This document shows positions 26,937-34,708 of a stretch of 64,000 bases of DNA, one piece after another. The notes beneath the pieces are model-generated. The model was given only the letters and a program-made list of their open reading frames with translations. It was not told where the DNA came from and made no database searches. A program made the position numbers and the translations under genes. Numbering within the stretch: the stretch's first letter is position 1; every line of letters starts with the position of its first letter. Source of the stretch: Aquimarina megaterium XH134 (GTDB lineage: Bacteria; Bacteroidota; Bacteroidia; Flavobacteriales; Flavobacteriaceae); NCBI RefSeq assembly GCF_000520975.1, contig NZ_JACB01000005.1:62001-126000 (forward strand), read 5' to 3'.

Positions 26937-27464
26937 ATGAAAAAAATTATATCAATAGGTATCGTTGCCTTATTTGCAATAAGTATAAGCGCATTTTCAA
27001 CTACTAAAATAAAGAATCATAAAAAATCAGAAACAAGCATTAAAATGCCATCAGTTTTAATTAAAACACTTAATGGAGAATCTATCAATTCTCAGAATAT
27101 AATTAGTAATGAAAAACCAACACTACTCATATTTTGGGCCACCTGTTGTGCTCCTTGCAAAAAGGAACTTTCTACAATCTCTAATGTTTATAAGCAATGG
27201 AAAAATGAAACTGGAATTAATATAGTAGCTATTTCTGTAGATATACCACGATATGCAAATGGAGTAGCTCCTTTTGTTAAAAACAATAAGTGGGACTTTG
27301 ATGTATATTTAGATGTCGAAAGAAATTTAATGCATAAAATGAATGCTACTAGTACGCCACACTCTTTCTTAATTAGTAAAACTGGAGAAATAGTATGGGA
27401 AAAACAAGGTTTTACATCTGGAGATGAATTGGATATCATTAAAAAGATAAAAGAATTAATTTGA
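26937..27464 (+). CDS. TlpA-like secreted thioredoxin-fold protein
   Basis: A 175-residue protein with a signal peptide (residues 1-21) and a thioredoxin fold whose active site is C71-A-P-C74, preceded by a further cysteine (WATCCAPCKKEL). The downstream NATSTPHSFLI carries the cis-proline. This matches TlpA/ResA-type periplasmic oxidoreductases, which reduce protein disulfides, for instance in cytochrome c maturation. The extra Cys70 directly before the active site is unusual. The gene follows the DUF1330-like gene after a terminator and has no obvious promoter of its own, so it is probably expressed by read-through. Confidence 0.85.
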   Translation: MKKIISIGIVALFAISISAFSTTKIKNHKKSETSIKMPSVLIKTLNGESINSQNIISNEKPTLLIFWATCCAPCKKELSTISNVYKQWKNETGINIVAISVDIPRYANGVAPFVKNNKWDFDVYLDVERNLMHKMNATSTPHSFLISKTGEIVWEKQGFTSGDELDIIKKIKELI

Positions 27465-27532
27465 TGATATCAAATACTGAATTCAAATTACCTATATCTT
27501 TAAATATATACACGTCTTATGGCTCGCAGTAC

Positions 27533-28288
27533 TTAGTTGCTCCAATCTTGAAGCCGATCAAGATATAAATAACTTATGACAAACTCTTTATGTTCTCGGC
27601 TAGTCATTTTTTCTAATAAGTTCAAAGCGGAAACATAACTAGCTAAATTTCCGTTTGAGGAGCTGAATTTTCCGTCCTCGACAAAAGTTACTAAACTATC
27701 ATTCTGTACTTTTAAATTTGGATAATCTTTTTGTAATTGTTTACCACCACCAATCCATGTTACGATTTTGTGTCCGTCTGCAATTCCAGACTTTCCGATT
27801 AGTTGAGCTCCAGCGCAATTGCTCACGATATATTTAGTTTCGTTATTTTTCTCTTTTATAAAATCCACAATTTTGTCATTATGAACCTGTGCGTACATGT
27901 CATAGGCACTCGGTATAAACAGGGCTGTTAGTTTAGGACAATTCTCGAAAGAGTAATCAGGCACAATTCTAATTCCTTCTTCTGTTATTATTGGATTTTC
28001 AGTTTCTGCTATTGTAATGACATTGAAAATTTGTTCTTTATCTATAGTCGGTTTTGCAAAAACATCAGATGTCGCAATAACTTCACCTTGAAGTACACCA
28101 TTATACATTAAAAGTCCAATTGTAGGCAAATCCGTTTTGAAAGGTTTTAGGTATTTGGCCTGGGGATCTGTTTTTTTTTCGGTGTAATTTGTTTCTTGAT
28201 TTTCGGCCTTAGGTTTTGATTTATCCGTATTGCAACTCATCAGTATAGTCACAAGAATTATTGTTGTTACAATTCCAATTTTTTTCAT
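27533..28288 (-). CDS. DJ-1/PfpI-family lipoprotein
   Basis: A 251-residue lipoprotein with lipidation at C19 (ILMSC) and a DJ-1/PfpI domain from about residue 53. The nucleophile elbow is SNC158AGAQL, and the glutamate-bearing early strand is IGLLMYNGVLQGE. Members of this superfamily include glyoxalases, chaperones and the ligand domains of AraC regulators. Export of a DJ-1 domain as a lipoprotein is less common and places it in the periplasm. The gene is monocistronic, with a -7 box 124 bases upstream behind a 10-bp perfect palindrome. The substrate is unknown. Confidence 0.83.
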   Translation of the reverse strand: MKKIGIVTTIILVTILMSCNTDKSKPKAENQETNYTEKKTDPQAKYLKPFKTDLPTIGLLMYNGVLQGEVIATSDVFAKPTIDKEQIFNVITIAETENPIITEEGIRIVPDYSFENCPKLTALFIPSAYDMYAQVHNDKIVDFIKEKNNETKYIVSNCAGAQLIGKSGIADGHKIVTWIGGGKQLQKDYPNLKVQNDSLVTFVEDGKFSSSNGNLASYVSALNLLEKMTSREHKEFVISYLYLDRLQDWSN

Positions 28289-28411
28289 TTATCTCGGTTT
28301 TTCTTGTAGTGTTGGTAGATTACTATCTATTACTTCTTTTTCGCTTTGTATAACGAATATTTATTAACTCAATATTAGATGCTATTGTCTCTATTTTAAA
28401 TTAATTTAAAG

Positions 28412-28460
28412 CAAAGGTATGAGGACACTAGTAGATATTTCTTAATCTTGATTAAGAAAT
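28412..28460 (-). promoter_or_regulatory. Promoter and palindrome upstream of the DJ-1 lipoprotein
   Basis: On the minus strand TACCTTTG (28412-28419) is an exact -7 box, but no -33 element is visible. In its place, 17 bases upstream, is a perfect 10-bp inverted repeat with a four-base centre (28437-28446 / 28451-28460). This suggests a regulator-dependent promoter. The remaining bases of this 314-bp gap show nothing else beyond a small hairpin at 28572-28588. Confidence 0.5.
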
Positions 28461-28602
28461 TGAATTATTTTCCTTTGTTTATTGTTTTTTAGGATTATGA
28501 ATATTGATAAAACAATGACAATTATATGACCTATTATCAATAAAGTCAATAAATAAGGATGTGTTGCGTTGCATTACTTTTAGTAATGAAAATAATCAGC
28601 AA

Positions 28603-29613
28603 TTACCTTTTTAATTCTATAATCTTTCCGTTTCGTAATACTTTTAGTGTAAAAGAGCTATTGGGTGTTAAATTTTTGGCAAATTCCCCTAGCCTAACCA
28701 AAGCCTCATCGGTAAGATCAAATTCTATAGTATCGAATGCCAAAATAATATCTCCACCTATGATTAATTTTTGACCATCTATACTAACTTCTGTATCACC
28801 TCCCTGTAAGCCCATTTTATATAAGATAGATCCAAACACAACCCGTTGTACTAGCAGTCCACTGTTTTGAGGGACATTTAGCAATCGTTTTGTTTTTCCT
28901 GTTAATGGATATGCATCTAATCCCAACCAGGGAGTTTTATTATTCATCATTAGGTTTTTGGTAATATTGGCAGTTGCTGCGAATCCAATACCTTCGAAAC
29001 CACCAGATTTGGTTAGTATCTGACTTACAACACCGATAACCTCACCTTTCATATTAAACATAGGCCCACCAGAATTACCGGTGTTAATAGCCGCATCGGT
29101 CTGAATAAACTCGGAACTGGTAAATGGATTAGTACCTAATTTATTTTTTATAATTCCGCTTACATAACCAGAAGATAAAGAATGGCCGTATCCAAAAGGA
29201 GCACCTACAATAAACACCTGTTCTCCTATTTTTACTTGATCAGAATCTCCAAAAGTTACGGTAACAGCATTTCTTTTGGGAGTATCTAATTTAATTAAAG
29301 CGACATCTGCCGATTTGAATGTAGAAATCACTTTTGCAGCTATGATTTGGCCATCCAGGAACCTAACTCTCAACTGTTCTGCAGCATCAACCACATGTGC
29401 AGCAGTAATGATATCGGTTTCAGAAATCATAAAGCCAGAACCTAACCCCTCTGAAGTAACAGTTTTGGTGATACTACCGATTGATTCTAATTTTGCTTCT
29501 TGAGTAAAAATTACAACTACTGCCGGATTTACTGTTTCATAGATCTTAGAAAGATCTTGTGCAGTGCTTATGATCGTAAAAAATAGTGTAATGATGGTTG
29601 TAATAGGCTTCAT
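28603..29613 (-). CDS. HtrA/DegP-like periplasmic serine protease
   Basis: A 336-residue protein with a signal peptide (residues 1-18) and a trypsin-like S1C domain. The catalytic triad is readable: H73 (TAAHVV), D103 (ADVALI) and S181 (TGNSGGP). Residues from about 225 resemble a divergent PDZ domain (LQGGDTEVSIDGQKL; GDIILAFDTIEF). Such proteases degrade or sense misfolded envelope proteins. Compared with classical DegP it is shorter, with one PDZ at most. It stands alone on the minus strand, with a likely -7 box TATATTTA at 29630-29637. Confidence 0.88.
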   Translation of the reverse strand: MKPITTIITLFFTIISTAQDLSKIYETVNPAVVVIFTQEAKLESIGSITKTVTSEGLGSGFMISETDIITAAHVVDAAEQLRVRFLDGQIIAAKVISTFKSADVALIKLDTPKRNAVTVTFGDSDQVKIGEQVFIVGAPFGYGHSLSSGYVSGIIKNKLGTNPFTSSEFIQTDAAINTGNSGGPMFNMKGEVIGVVSQILTKSGGFEGIGFAATANITKNLMMNNKTPWLGLDAYPLTGKTKRLLNVPQNSGLLVQRVVFGSILYKMGLQGGDTEVSIDGQKLIIGGDIILAFDTIEFDLTDEALVRLGEFAKNLTPNSSFTLKVLRNGKIIELKR

Positions 29614-29782
29614 AATGTTGATTTATAAGTAAATATAACAAAAATGAAGAGGCTAAGATAGGAACTAAAGCTGTAAATCTACTTCAAAGATATTTGCAAA
29701 AAAACTAGCAGCGCAAATGATTAATGATAAGGTAGTAAAATCTAAAAAGAGAACATCAGTTATAGTTTAATTTTATTCGTTT

Positions 29783-30835
29783 TTACTTTTTTGATACACT
29801 AAAAATAGAAGTCGAATTCTCTTTGCCTCTTAATGTGGTTTCTTTCATCTTTTCATATTTGTACTTCGGTATTTGATGTACATATTCATGAATAGCACCA
29901 GAAATCAAGATTGCTTTATCAAAGACTTTGCATTGTTCCTGGATTCTGGCAGCAATATTTAGTGTATCCCCATGATATGCTATTTCTCTTTTTAATGTAC
30001 CCACCTCGACCACAGTTACCATACCAAGGTCCGTTCCTGCTTTAAAAAAAGGGATGCAATTATAGGTAGATTGATAATAATCAGATCTTATTTTTAATTG
30101 ATTGGTGTATGCGAAGAAAGCATCCAGGCAGTAATCAATAGAATGATTTTTTTTTATTTTCCAGGTCAAGACGACTTCATCACCTACGTATTGATACACT
30201 TCGGCTTTATATTTTTCGATAACCGATAAATCAAAAAAACAATCTTGTATAAATCTACTATATTTTATATGCCCTAATTTTTCGGCAATAGAGGTAGATG
30301 ATTTTAAATCCAGAAACATAAATACTCTAAACTCTTCACGAGGAGTATAAAACTTTCCGGTTATTAACTTTAGCAAATTACCATTACCTAATAATTTGTT
30401 GATTTGTAAAACAATTACAATAACACTATTTGTAAGTATCGAATAGATTAAATTGACAATAATGATAGGGTTATCCAAAAAATCGATAAATAATAGGTCA
30501 GGACTTAGCCCGGTAATTCTTAGAGATATGTAAATAAACAAATAGATAATTACCATAATTAGAACATGAATAATAAGCCCTTTGAGAAGAGTGGCTCTAA
30601 AAGACATTATTTTCCTAATAGATTGATCACTAAAGTATTGTACGCTGCCAAATGTAACTCCGGCGAATAATGAAACAAAGAGTAATATGGGAAGAATAGT
30701 TAAGAATGGAAAATCAATATTTATTTTGGAGAGAAGAGGTTCGAAACTGAACCCTCTTGTTATTTCCCAGATAAGGGAAGAAGCTATCCACCCAATTGTA
30801 AATTTAGAGACAGTGCTTAGCCATTTAGGATTCAT
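29783..30835 (-). CDS. Membrane-bound class III adenylate/guanylate cyclase
   Basis: A 350-residue protein with four hydrophobic segments (about residues 10-30, 45-66, 85-108, 122-146) and a cytoplasmic class III cyclase domain from about 168. Both metal-binding aspartates are present, D176 in VFMFLDLKSST and D219 in YQYVGDEV, and the later block EIAYHGDTLNIAARIQEQ carries the transition-state Asn-Ala-Ala-Arg motif. It should therefore be active, making cAMP or cGMP; the substrate is not decided here. Four-helix proteins with this domain are typical of Bacteroidota. It is divergent from the DUF6515 gene at 31040. Confidence 0.87.
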   Translation of the reverse strand: MNPKWLSTVSKFTIGWIASSLIWEITRGFSFEPLLSKINIDFPFLTILPILLFVSLFAGVTFGSVQYFSDQSIRKIMSFRATLLKGLIIHVLIMVIIYLFIYISLRITGLSPDLLFIDFLDNPIIIVNLIYSILTNSVIVIVLQINKLLGNGNLLKLITGKFYTPREEFRVFMFLDLKSSTSIAEKLGHIKYSRFIQDCFFDLSVIEKYKAEVYQYVGDEVVLTWKIKKNHSIDYCLDAFFAYTNQLKIRSDYYQSTYNCIPFFKAGTDLGMVTVVEVGTLKREIAYHGDTLNIAARIQEQCKVFDKAILISGAIHEYVHQIPKYKYEKMKETTLRGKENSTSIFSVSKK

Positions 30836-30896
30836 TCATATACTATTTTGATAGTATCACGAAAATACAAAAAGATTAGGTATAATTTTTAGCACT

Positions 30897-30991
30897 ATAA
30901 AGTTCACTTCGAGATTAGTTCGTTTCACCTTCAAATTTATCCGTTTCAGTATATAATCGGTATAAAACCGTATGAATTGCAAATACATTTG
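30897..30991 (+). promoter_or_regulatory. LytTR-type promoter P1: three 21-bp-spaced repeats and -7 box
   Basis: TTCAC at 30903-30907 and 30924-30928 and TTCAG at 30945-30949 recur at exactly 21 bp, embedded in loosely similar 11-mers. The -7 box TACATTTG (30984-30991) begins 35 bp after the last repeat ends. No -33 TTTG is present, as expected for activator dependence. The same geometry occurs at 32597 and 33072. Confidence 0.75.
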
Positions 30992-31039
30992 TACAAAGAA
31001 ACCTAAGAGATTTAGAGTATTAACTATAAAACAAATCAT

Positions 31040-31693
31040 ATGAAAACTATATACAGAATTACAGGAATTATTTTGATCCTTGTTTCATTTCTCGGTACAG
31101 ATACGATTCAGGCACAAAGAAATGAAGGTAAAAGAAGCAGAGGGACTAATACACATCGTAATTATAATACCAAAGCATCTGTAGGAACGAATCATTACAG
31201 AGGAGATCGATACAGAACACAACCCATTTACAGGAATCCACATTACAGATACCCAAGACACCATAGGGTTATCAGAACATTACCCAGACACCATGTACGT
31301 GTAGTATATCGTGGTTTACCATATTTCTATTATGCTGGTATCTACTATACGGTGTATAATGATGCATATGTAACAGTATTACCTCCGGTTGGGTTTAGAA
31401 TAACCGTTTTACCTGCAGGTTATACACGAGTGACGGTAGGACCTTCGATATATTATTATCACTCTGGAGTATATTATGTAGATACTAATGAATCTTCTTC
31501 TGAAGAACAAAAATATGAAGTGACCCAACCTCCTGTAGGAACACTTTTAACCACTATTCATGAAGATGCAGAAGAAGTAGTAATCGATGGTAAAATATTC
31601 TATGACTACAATAATATTTTATACAAAAGAGTGTCCACTTTTGATGGTAATACTGCTTATGAAGTAGTTCATGTACATAAAGAAAATAAATAA
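31040..31693 (+). CDS. DUF6515-like exported Tyr-rich protein
   Basis: A 217-residue exported protein: signal peptide ending IQAQ, a basic Arg/Asn/His/Tyr-rich stretch (residues 30-90), then Tyr/Val/Pro-rich beta units (YFYYAGIYYTVYNDAY, VGPSIYYYHSGVYYV) and QPPVGTLLTTI. I recognise the layout of DUF6515 proteins, common in Bacteroidota and without known function. The basic stretch could contact anionic polymers of the envelope. It is the first gene after a LytTR-type promoter and lies 27 bases before the next secreted protein, so the two form an operon. Confidence 0.78.
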   Translation: MKTIYRITGIILILVSFLGTDTIQAQRNEGKRSRGTNTHRNYNTKASVGTNHYRGDRYRTQPIYRNPHYRYPRHHRVIRTLPRHHVRVVYRGLPYFYYAGIYYTVYNDAYVTVLPPVGFRITVLPAGYTRVTVGPSIYYYHSGVYYVDTNESSSEEQKYEVTQPPVGTLLTTIHEDAEEVVIDGKIFYDYNNILYKRVSTFDGNTAYEVVHVHKENK

Positions 31694-31720
31694 ATATAAC
31701 TTTTAAATCTTATAAAACCG

Positions 31721-32455
31721 ATGAAAGCGATTAACAATCTAATACTAGTCTTATTACTTATAAGTAGTAGTGTGAATGCGCAAAATGCAAAAGAAGCTAT
31801 CCAAAATACAAGACAAATTGCTGAAGGAAAAAGAAACCTGGAAAGAGATATTAAAGAATTGAAAGCTTTACAGCTAAAAATAGCAACATTTAAAAAAGCG
31901 TTTGCTATCCATGATCTATCAAAAACTAATATGCTGAAACAAGATATTATTACCGATATGATAAGAGAGGTAAAGCAAAGTGAGGCCAAGGCAAAACAAG
32001 CAAGAATAGAGATTGCTCAAAGCTCGGCAGAAATTAGATCAGACAGAAGAGAGATTAGAAAAGATAGAGATGACAGCAATATAGGTAGATATGATCGACG
32101 TGATGATCAAAAAGATTTGGCAAGAGATCAAGCCAATAAACGGGATGATAAAAGAGATAGGAGGGACGACATACGTGATTTTAAAGCACAAATAGCACGG
32201 GCAGAATACCAGGCATCATTACTGAAAAAACTAAAAACATTTAACTTTTCATTTGATCCCAAAATGATAGAGAAATCAATTGCAAATAAAAAACTGATTC
32301 AGGAATTTGTACAATCTCTTAATGAAGATATTATGGCCACAAAAAGAGAACTGGCAGAAGATAATCGTGAAAGACGAGAAGATAGAAGAGAGCGTTATGA
32401 CGATAGAAACGAACGTAATGAATATGATTTTGGCAAGAAAAGACGGTTGAGGTAA
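31721..32455 (+). CDS. Secreted highly charged helical protein
   Basis: A 244-residue protein with a signal peptide ending in VNAQ. The mature chain is nearly all helix and very rich in Arg, Asp, Lys and Glu, with stretches such as RRDDQKDLARDQ and DNRERREDRRERYDDRNER, giving dense alternating charge. I do not recognise a family. Such sequences form single alpha-helices or coiled coils and could be a periplasmic spacer or scaffold. It is the second gene of the LytTR-P1 operon, 27 bases after the DUF6515 gene, and is followed by a terminator. Confidence 0.75.
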   Translation: MKAINNLILVLLLISSSVNAQNAKEAIQNTRQIAEGKRNLERDIKELKALQLKIATFKKAFAIHDLSKTNMLKQDIITDMIREVKQSEAKAKQARIEIAQSSAEIRSDRREIRKDRDDSNIGRYDRRDDQKDLARDQANKRDDKRDRRDDIRDFKAQIARAEYQASLLKKLKTFNFSFDPKMIEKSIANKKLIQEFVQSLNEDIMATKRELAEDNRERREDRRERYDDRNERNEYDFGKKRRLR

Positions 32456-32480
32456 GATGTTTAGGTATAGTTTTTTATTA

Positions 32481-32516
32481 AAAACGTCCTTTGTTGATTT
32501 TAACAAAGGGCGTTTT
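32481..32516 (+). terminator. Terminator closing the P1 operon
   Basis: A 15-bp stem with one G-U pair (32481-32495 with 32502-32516) and a six-base loop. The T run is inside the 3' arm. Confidence 0.8.
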
Positions 32517-32596
32517 GTATGACATGTAATTTAAACCTAAAAGTAGTTTTTGATCACGAATAGAGGTCATAGGTTTTAAAGAACTCTCTTTTTCAT

Positions 32597-32691
32597 GAAT
32601 ACTTCAAATAAGAATATAGAAGCTTCATAGTTGATTATGGTTACTTCACTTATAAACAGCAGATAAAGACTAGAAATACGCATTAGCTTTG
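32597..32691 (+). promoter_or_regulatory. LytTR-type promoter P2: three 21-bp-spaced repeats and -7 box
   Basis: TTCAA (32603-32607), TTCAT (32624-32628) and TTCAC (32645-32649) repeat at exactly 21 bp. The last full copy is GGTTACTTCAC, identical to one in P3. The -7 box TAGCTTTG (32684-32691) starts 35 bp after the last repeat. Confidence 0.75.
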
Positions 32692-32730
32692 ATTGTATAA
32701 CCCGAATTGATAATCTAAAACTTAGAAAAT

Positions 32731-32952
32731 ATGAGAACGATAAGCATATACATTATAACCGGTATTTTAATAAGCTTTTTTTTAAGAACAAGTATAAAAG
32801 ATGATTTAGAAATATATACTCATTTTGAAGTAACAACTGATGCATATGAAACAATAGTAAATAATATAAATGATGATATATATACAGAACCCAATAGAGG
32901 TACCCAGATATCATCAATCACTAATGAAAGTGATTTTAAAACTGAAGAATAG
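32731..32952 (+). CDS. Small exported or membrane-anchored protein, LytTR-regulated
   Basis: A 73-residue protein: an N-terminal hydrophobic segment (residues 4-19) followed by an acidic, Thr/Asn-rich tail without cysteine or recognised motif. I do not know the family. It deserves to be called a gene because it has its own consensus promoter 40 bases upstream, three LytTR-type boxes behind that, and a strong terminator 25 bases after the stop, so it is a complete one-gene transcription unit. Confidence 0.65.
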   Translation: MRTISIYIITGILISFFLRTSIKDDLEIYTHFEVTTDAYETIVNNINDDIYTEPNRGTQISSITNESDFKTEE

Positions 32953-32977
32953 TAAAAAAATGTATTCCTTATGTGTA

Positions 32978-33009
32978 AGATCCTTAACTAACTGTTAAGG
33001 ATCTTTTTA
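32978..33009 (+). terminator. Terminator after the 73-residue gene
   Basis: A perfect 11-bp stem (32978-32988 with 32994-33004), five-base loop, then T-rich DNA. Confidence 0.85.
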
Positions 33010-33071
33010 TTAGATAGATATATTAAAATTATATAGTAACAAGAAACTTAAATACCTTGTTTTTGTGCTTT

Positions 33072-33166
33072 AAACACCTCACCGTACGATTAGGTTACTT
33101 CACTTTTGATTTTGGATGCTTCACCCAAAAAACCAATAATTCTGGCTCTATCTCGAGATACATTTG
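33072..33166 (+). promoter_or_regulatory. LytTR-type promoter P3: three 21-bp-spaced repeats and -7 box
   Basis: CTCAC (33078-33082), TTCAC (33099-33103) and TTCAC (33120-33124) recur at exactly 21 bp; the two better copies are GGTTACTTCAC and GGATGCTTCAC. The -7 box TACATTTG (33159-33166) begins 35 bp after the last one. Confidence 0.78.
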
Positions 33167-33218
33167 TATAAGAAAATAAAAATAAACTCTAATTATAAAC
33201 AAAATAAAAAAGATAATC

Positions 33219-33407
33219 ATGGAGACAACAAACCTAAGAGTAGTATACAATCATAAAAGAGGATATACAGCAAACACATTAACAAATAAGAATAGAACCA
33301 CTCAGTTTTTGATAACATTAACCAAGAGATATAAAGTATGGATAAAGAGTATGTATAGTACACTAGAAGAATTCGGTACTGCAGCAGGTATGGCTATTAG
33401 AAATTAA
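33219..33407 (+). CDS. Small basic protein, LytTR-regulated
   Basis: A 62-residue basic protein without signal peptide or membrane segment, and of no family known to me. Its middle (TQFLITLTKRYKVWIKSM) could form an amphipathic helix or strand pair. The start is 53 bases after a consensus -7 box that belongs to the LytTR-type promoter P3, which is the main reason to treat it as a real gene. It would be the first gene of a P3 transcript continuing into the 33452 ORF and the lipoprotein gene at 33619, since no terminator is seen between them. Confidence 0.55.
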   Translation: METTNLRVVYNHKRGYTANTLTNKNRTTQFLITLTKRYKVWIKSMYSTLEEFGTAAGMAIRN

Positions 33408-33451
33408 ACAAACCAGAAAAGGATTAATCACAGCATAATAAGATATAAAAG

Positions 33452-33589
33452 ATGAAAACGATACAAGCAATTTTAGGAAATATTTCAAAAAAGATATGGA
33501 ATAGCATATTACGAAATGGAGGGTATATAAATCATAAAGATTTTCTTTCTAGCTATGAGAATGATGAAAACACCTTTTTGTTCATTTAA
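33452..33589 (+). CDS. Very small ORF, unknown
   Basis: A 45-residue frame (starts MKTIQAILGN, ends TFLFI) between the 62-residue gene and the lipoprotein gene on the same strand. It has a purine-rich stretch before its ATG and a mildly amphipathic N-terminal helix, with no other feature. Support is only positional: it fills the space inside the presumed P3 operon. It may be spurious. Confidence 0.3.
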   Translation: MKTIQAILGNISKKIWNSILRNGGYINHKDFLSSYENDENTFLFI

Positions 33590-33618
33590 TAAAACAGCAA
33601 CCTTAAAATTAATAAATC

Positions 33619-34275
33619 ATGAAAACAATAAATAAAATATTAGGAATCACGATGGGGATGACACTCTTGTTTAGTTGTTCTGCCGTGAAAGTAACAGACT
33701 CATGGAAAGATGTAAAAACATCAGATATCAAAGAAAAAAATATTATGGTAGTTAGTAAAACAGATAACGAAGTTGTAAGAACCAGATTTGAAAAAGATAT
33801 GGTATCGACTCTTAATCATAAAGGATATCAATCTGTAGAAAGTTTTGTGGTCTTTCCTGCGTCTAGATCTACAAAAGAGATGAGTAAAGATCAAGTAAAA
33901 GAAATAAAAGAAAAGTTAAAGAAAAGTGGAATAGATGTGGTAATAATGACCGTATTAAGAGATTGCCAGGAATATACAGAAACCATTACAACGGGTACTA
34001 CATATCAATTAAATACTTACCCAACATTTTATAGACGAGGATATTACGGAGGGTTTTATAGGTATTATGGTACTGTATATATACAATCAGATCCAATTAC
34101 GACAGTGACCTCTTTAGGGAAAAAGTACATACTAGAAACAGTGGTGTATGACCTTTCTCTACCCGAAGAAAAACAATTGCTTTCTGTGATTACAACTGTT
34201 TTAGATAACCCAGAAACCTTGAGTACCACATCTGAGGATTTTTCTAAAAAAATAGTAAAAGAGCTTATTCAATAA
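33619..34275 (+). CDS. Lipoprotein with DUF4136-like character
   Basis: A 218-residue lipoprotein, lipobox LLFSC with lipidation at C20. The mature part starts with VKVTDSWKD, continues with a strand-helix unit (RTRFEKDMVSTLNHKGY), a helix rich in Lys/Glu, an inserted Tyr/Gly loop (FYRRGYYGGFYRYYG), and ends in a helix (SEDFSKKIVKELIQ). The 'SWKD' start and overall order recall outer-membrane lipoproteins of the DUF4136 type, but the match is weak. It lies in the presumed LytTR-P3 operon, 22 bases before another exported protein gene. Confidence 0.65.
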   Translation: MKTINKILGITMGMTLLFSCSAVKVTDSWKDVKTSDIKEKNIMVVSKTDNEVVRTRFEKDMVSTLNHKGYQSVESFVVFPASRSTKEMSKDQVKEIKEKLKKSGIDVVIMTVLRDCQEYTETITTGTTYQLNTYPTFYRRGYYGGFYRYYGTVYIQSDPITTVTSLGKKYILETVVYDLSLPEEKQLLSVITTVLDNPETLSTTSEDFSKKIVKELIQ

Positions 34276-34297
34276 ATAATAATTAAAAATAATAGAT

Positions 34298-34609
34298 ATG
34301 AAAGTATCCAATATAATAACAATGGCCATGCTTATAGGAGGATTAATTGTATTAACCTCTGGAAAACAAAAAGTAGAAAGCTATATATCTTTTAATAAAG
34401 AAATTAAAACAGAAACTATTCTTGAAGAGGAATTAAACAAGGAAATCGACGAGTTGGTAAAAAAAGAGCTAGAACCTGTGATGAGTTTTGAAGATGTATT
34501 TGAAACAACCAAAGAAAAGCTAATAGAACCCATTGATATACACGATGTAAAGGAGGAAGAAGTGATTGTGTATGATGTAAGTGAAGGCATATATACCTCA
34601 GGATCTTGA
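34298..34609 (+). CDS. Small acidic membrane-anchored protein
   Basis: A 103-residue protein with one N-terminal hydrophobic segment (residues 5-21) and a strongly acidic Glu/Lys/Ile/Val-rich tail predicted to be helical. No family is recognised. It follows the lipoprotein gene by 22 bases and is closed by a terminator, making it the last gene of the P3 unit. It could be a periplasmic peptide-like protein or a signal anchor. Confidence 0.65.
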   Translation: MKVSNIITMAMLIGGLIVLTSGKQKVESYISFNKEIKTETILEEELNKEIDELVKKELEPVMSFEDVFETTKEKLIEPIDIHDVKEEEVIVYDVSEGIYTSGS

Positions 34610-34649
34610 TCCGTATAGTAGTTAATCACCCCAGACCTTCACTTCGTTT

Positions 34650-34687
34650 GAAGAAGTCTCTAACCCCCATACAGAGGCTTCTTCTTT
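34650..34687 (+). terminator. Terminator before the kinase gene
   Basis: A 12-bp stem with one G-U pair (34650-34661 with 34673-34684), 11-base loop and TTT. The kinase ATG is only 22 bases downstream, so kinase expression probably depends on read-through. Confidence 0.75.
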
Positions 34688-34708
34688 AATTATTGAGAAC
34701 TAAATATT

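Noticed and set aside
34638..34642. TTCAC near the kinase gene as a LytTR box
   Set aside because: Single copy within a terminator region, no partner at 21 bp and no -7 box at the required distance.
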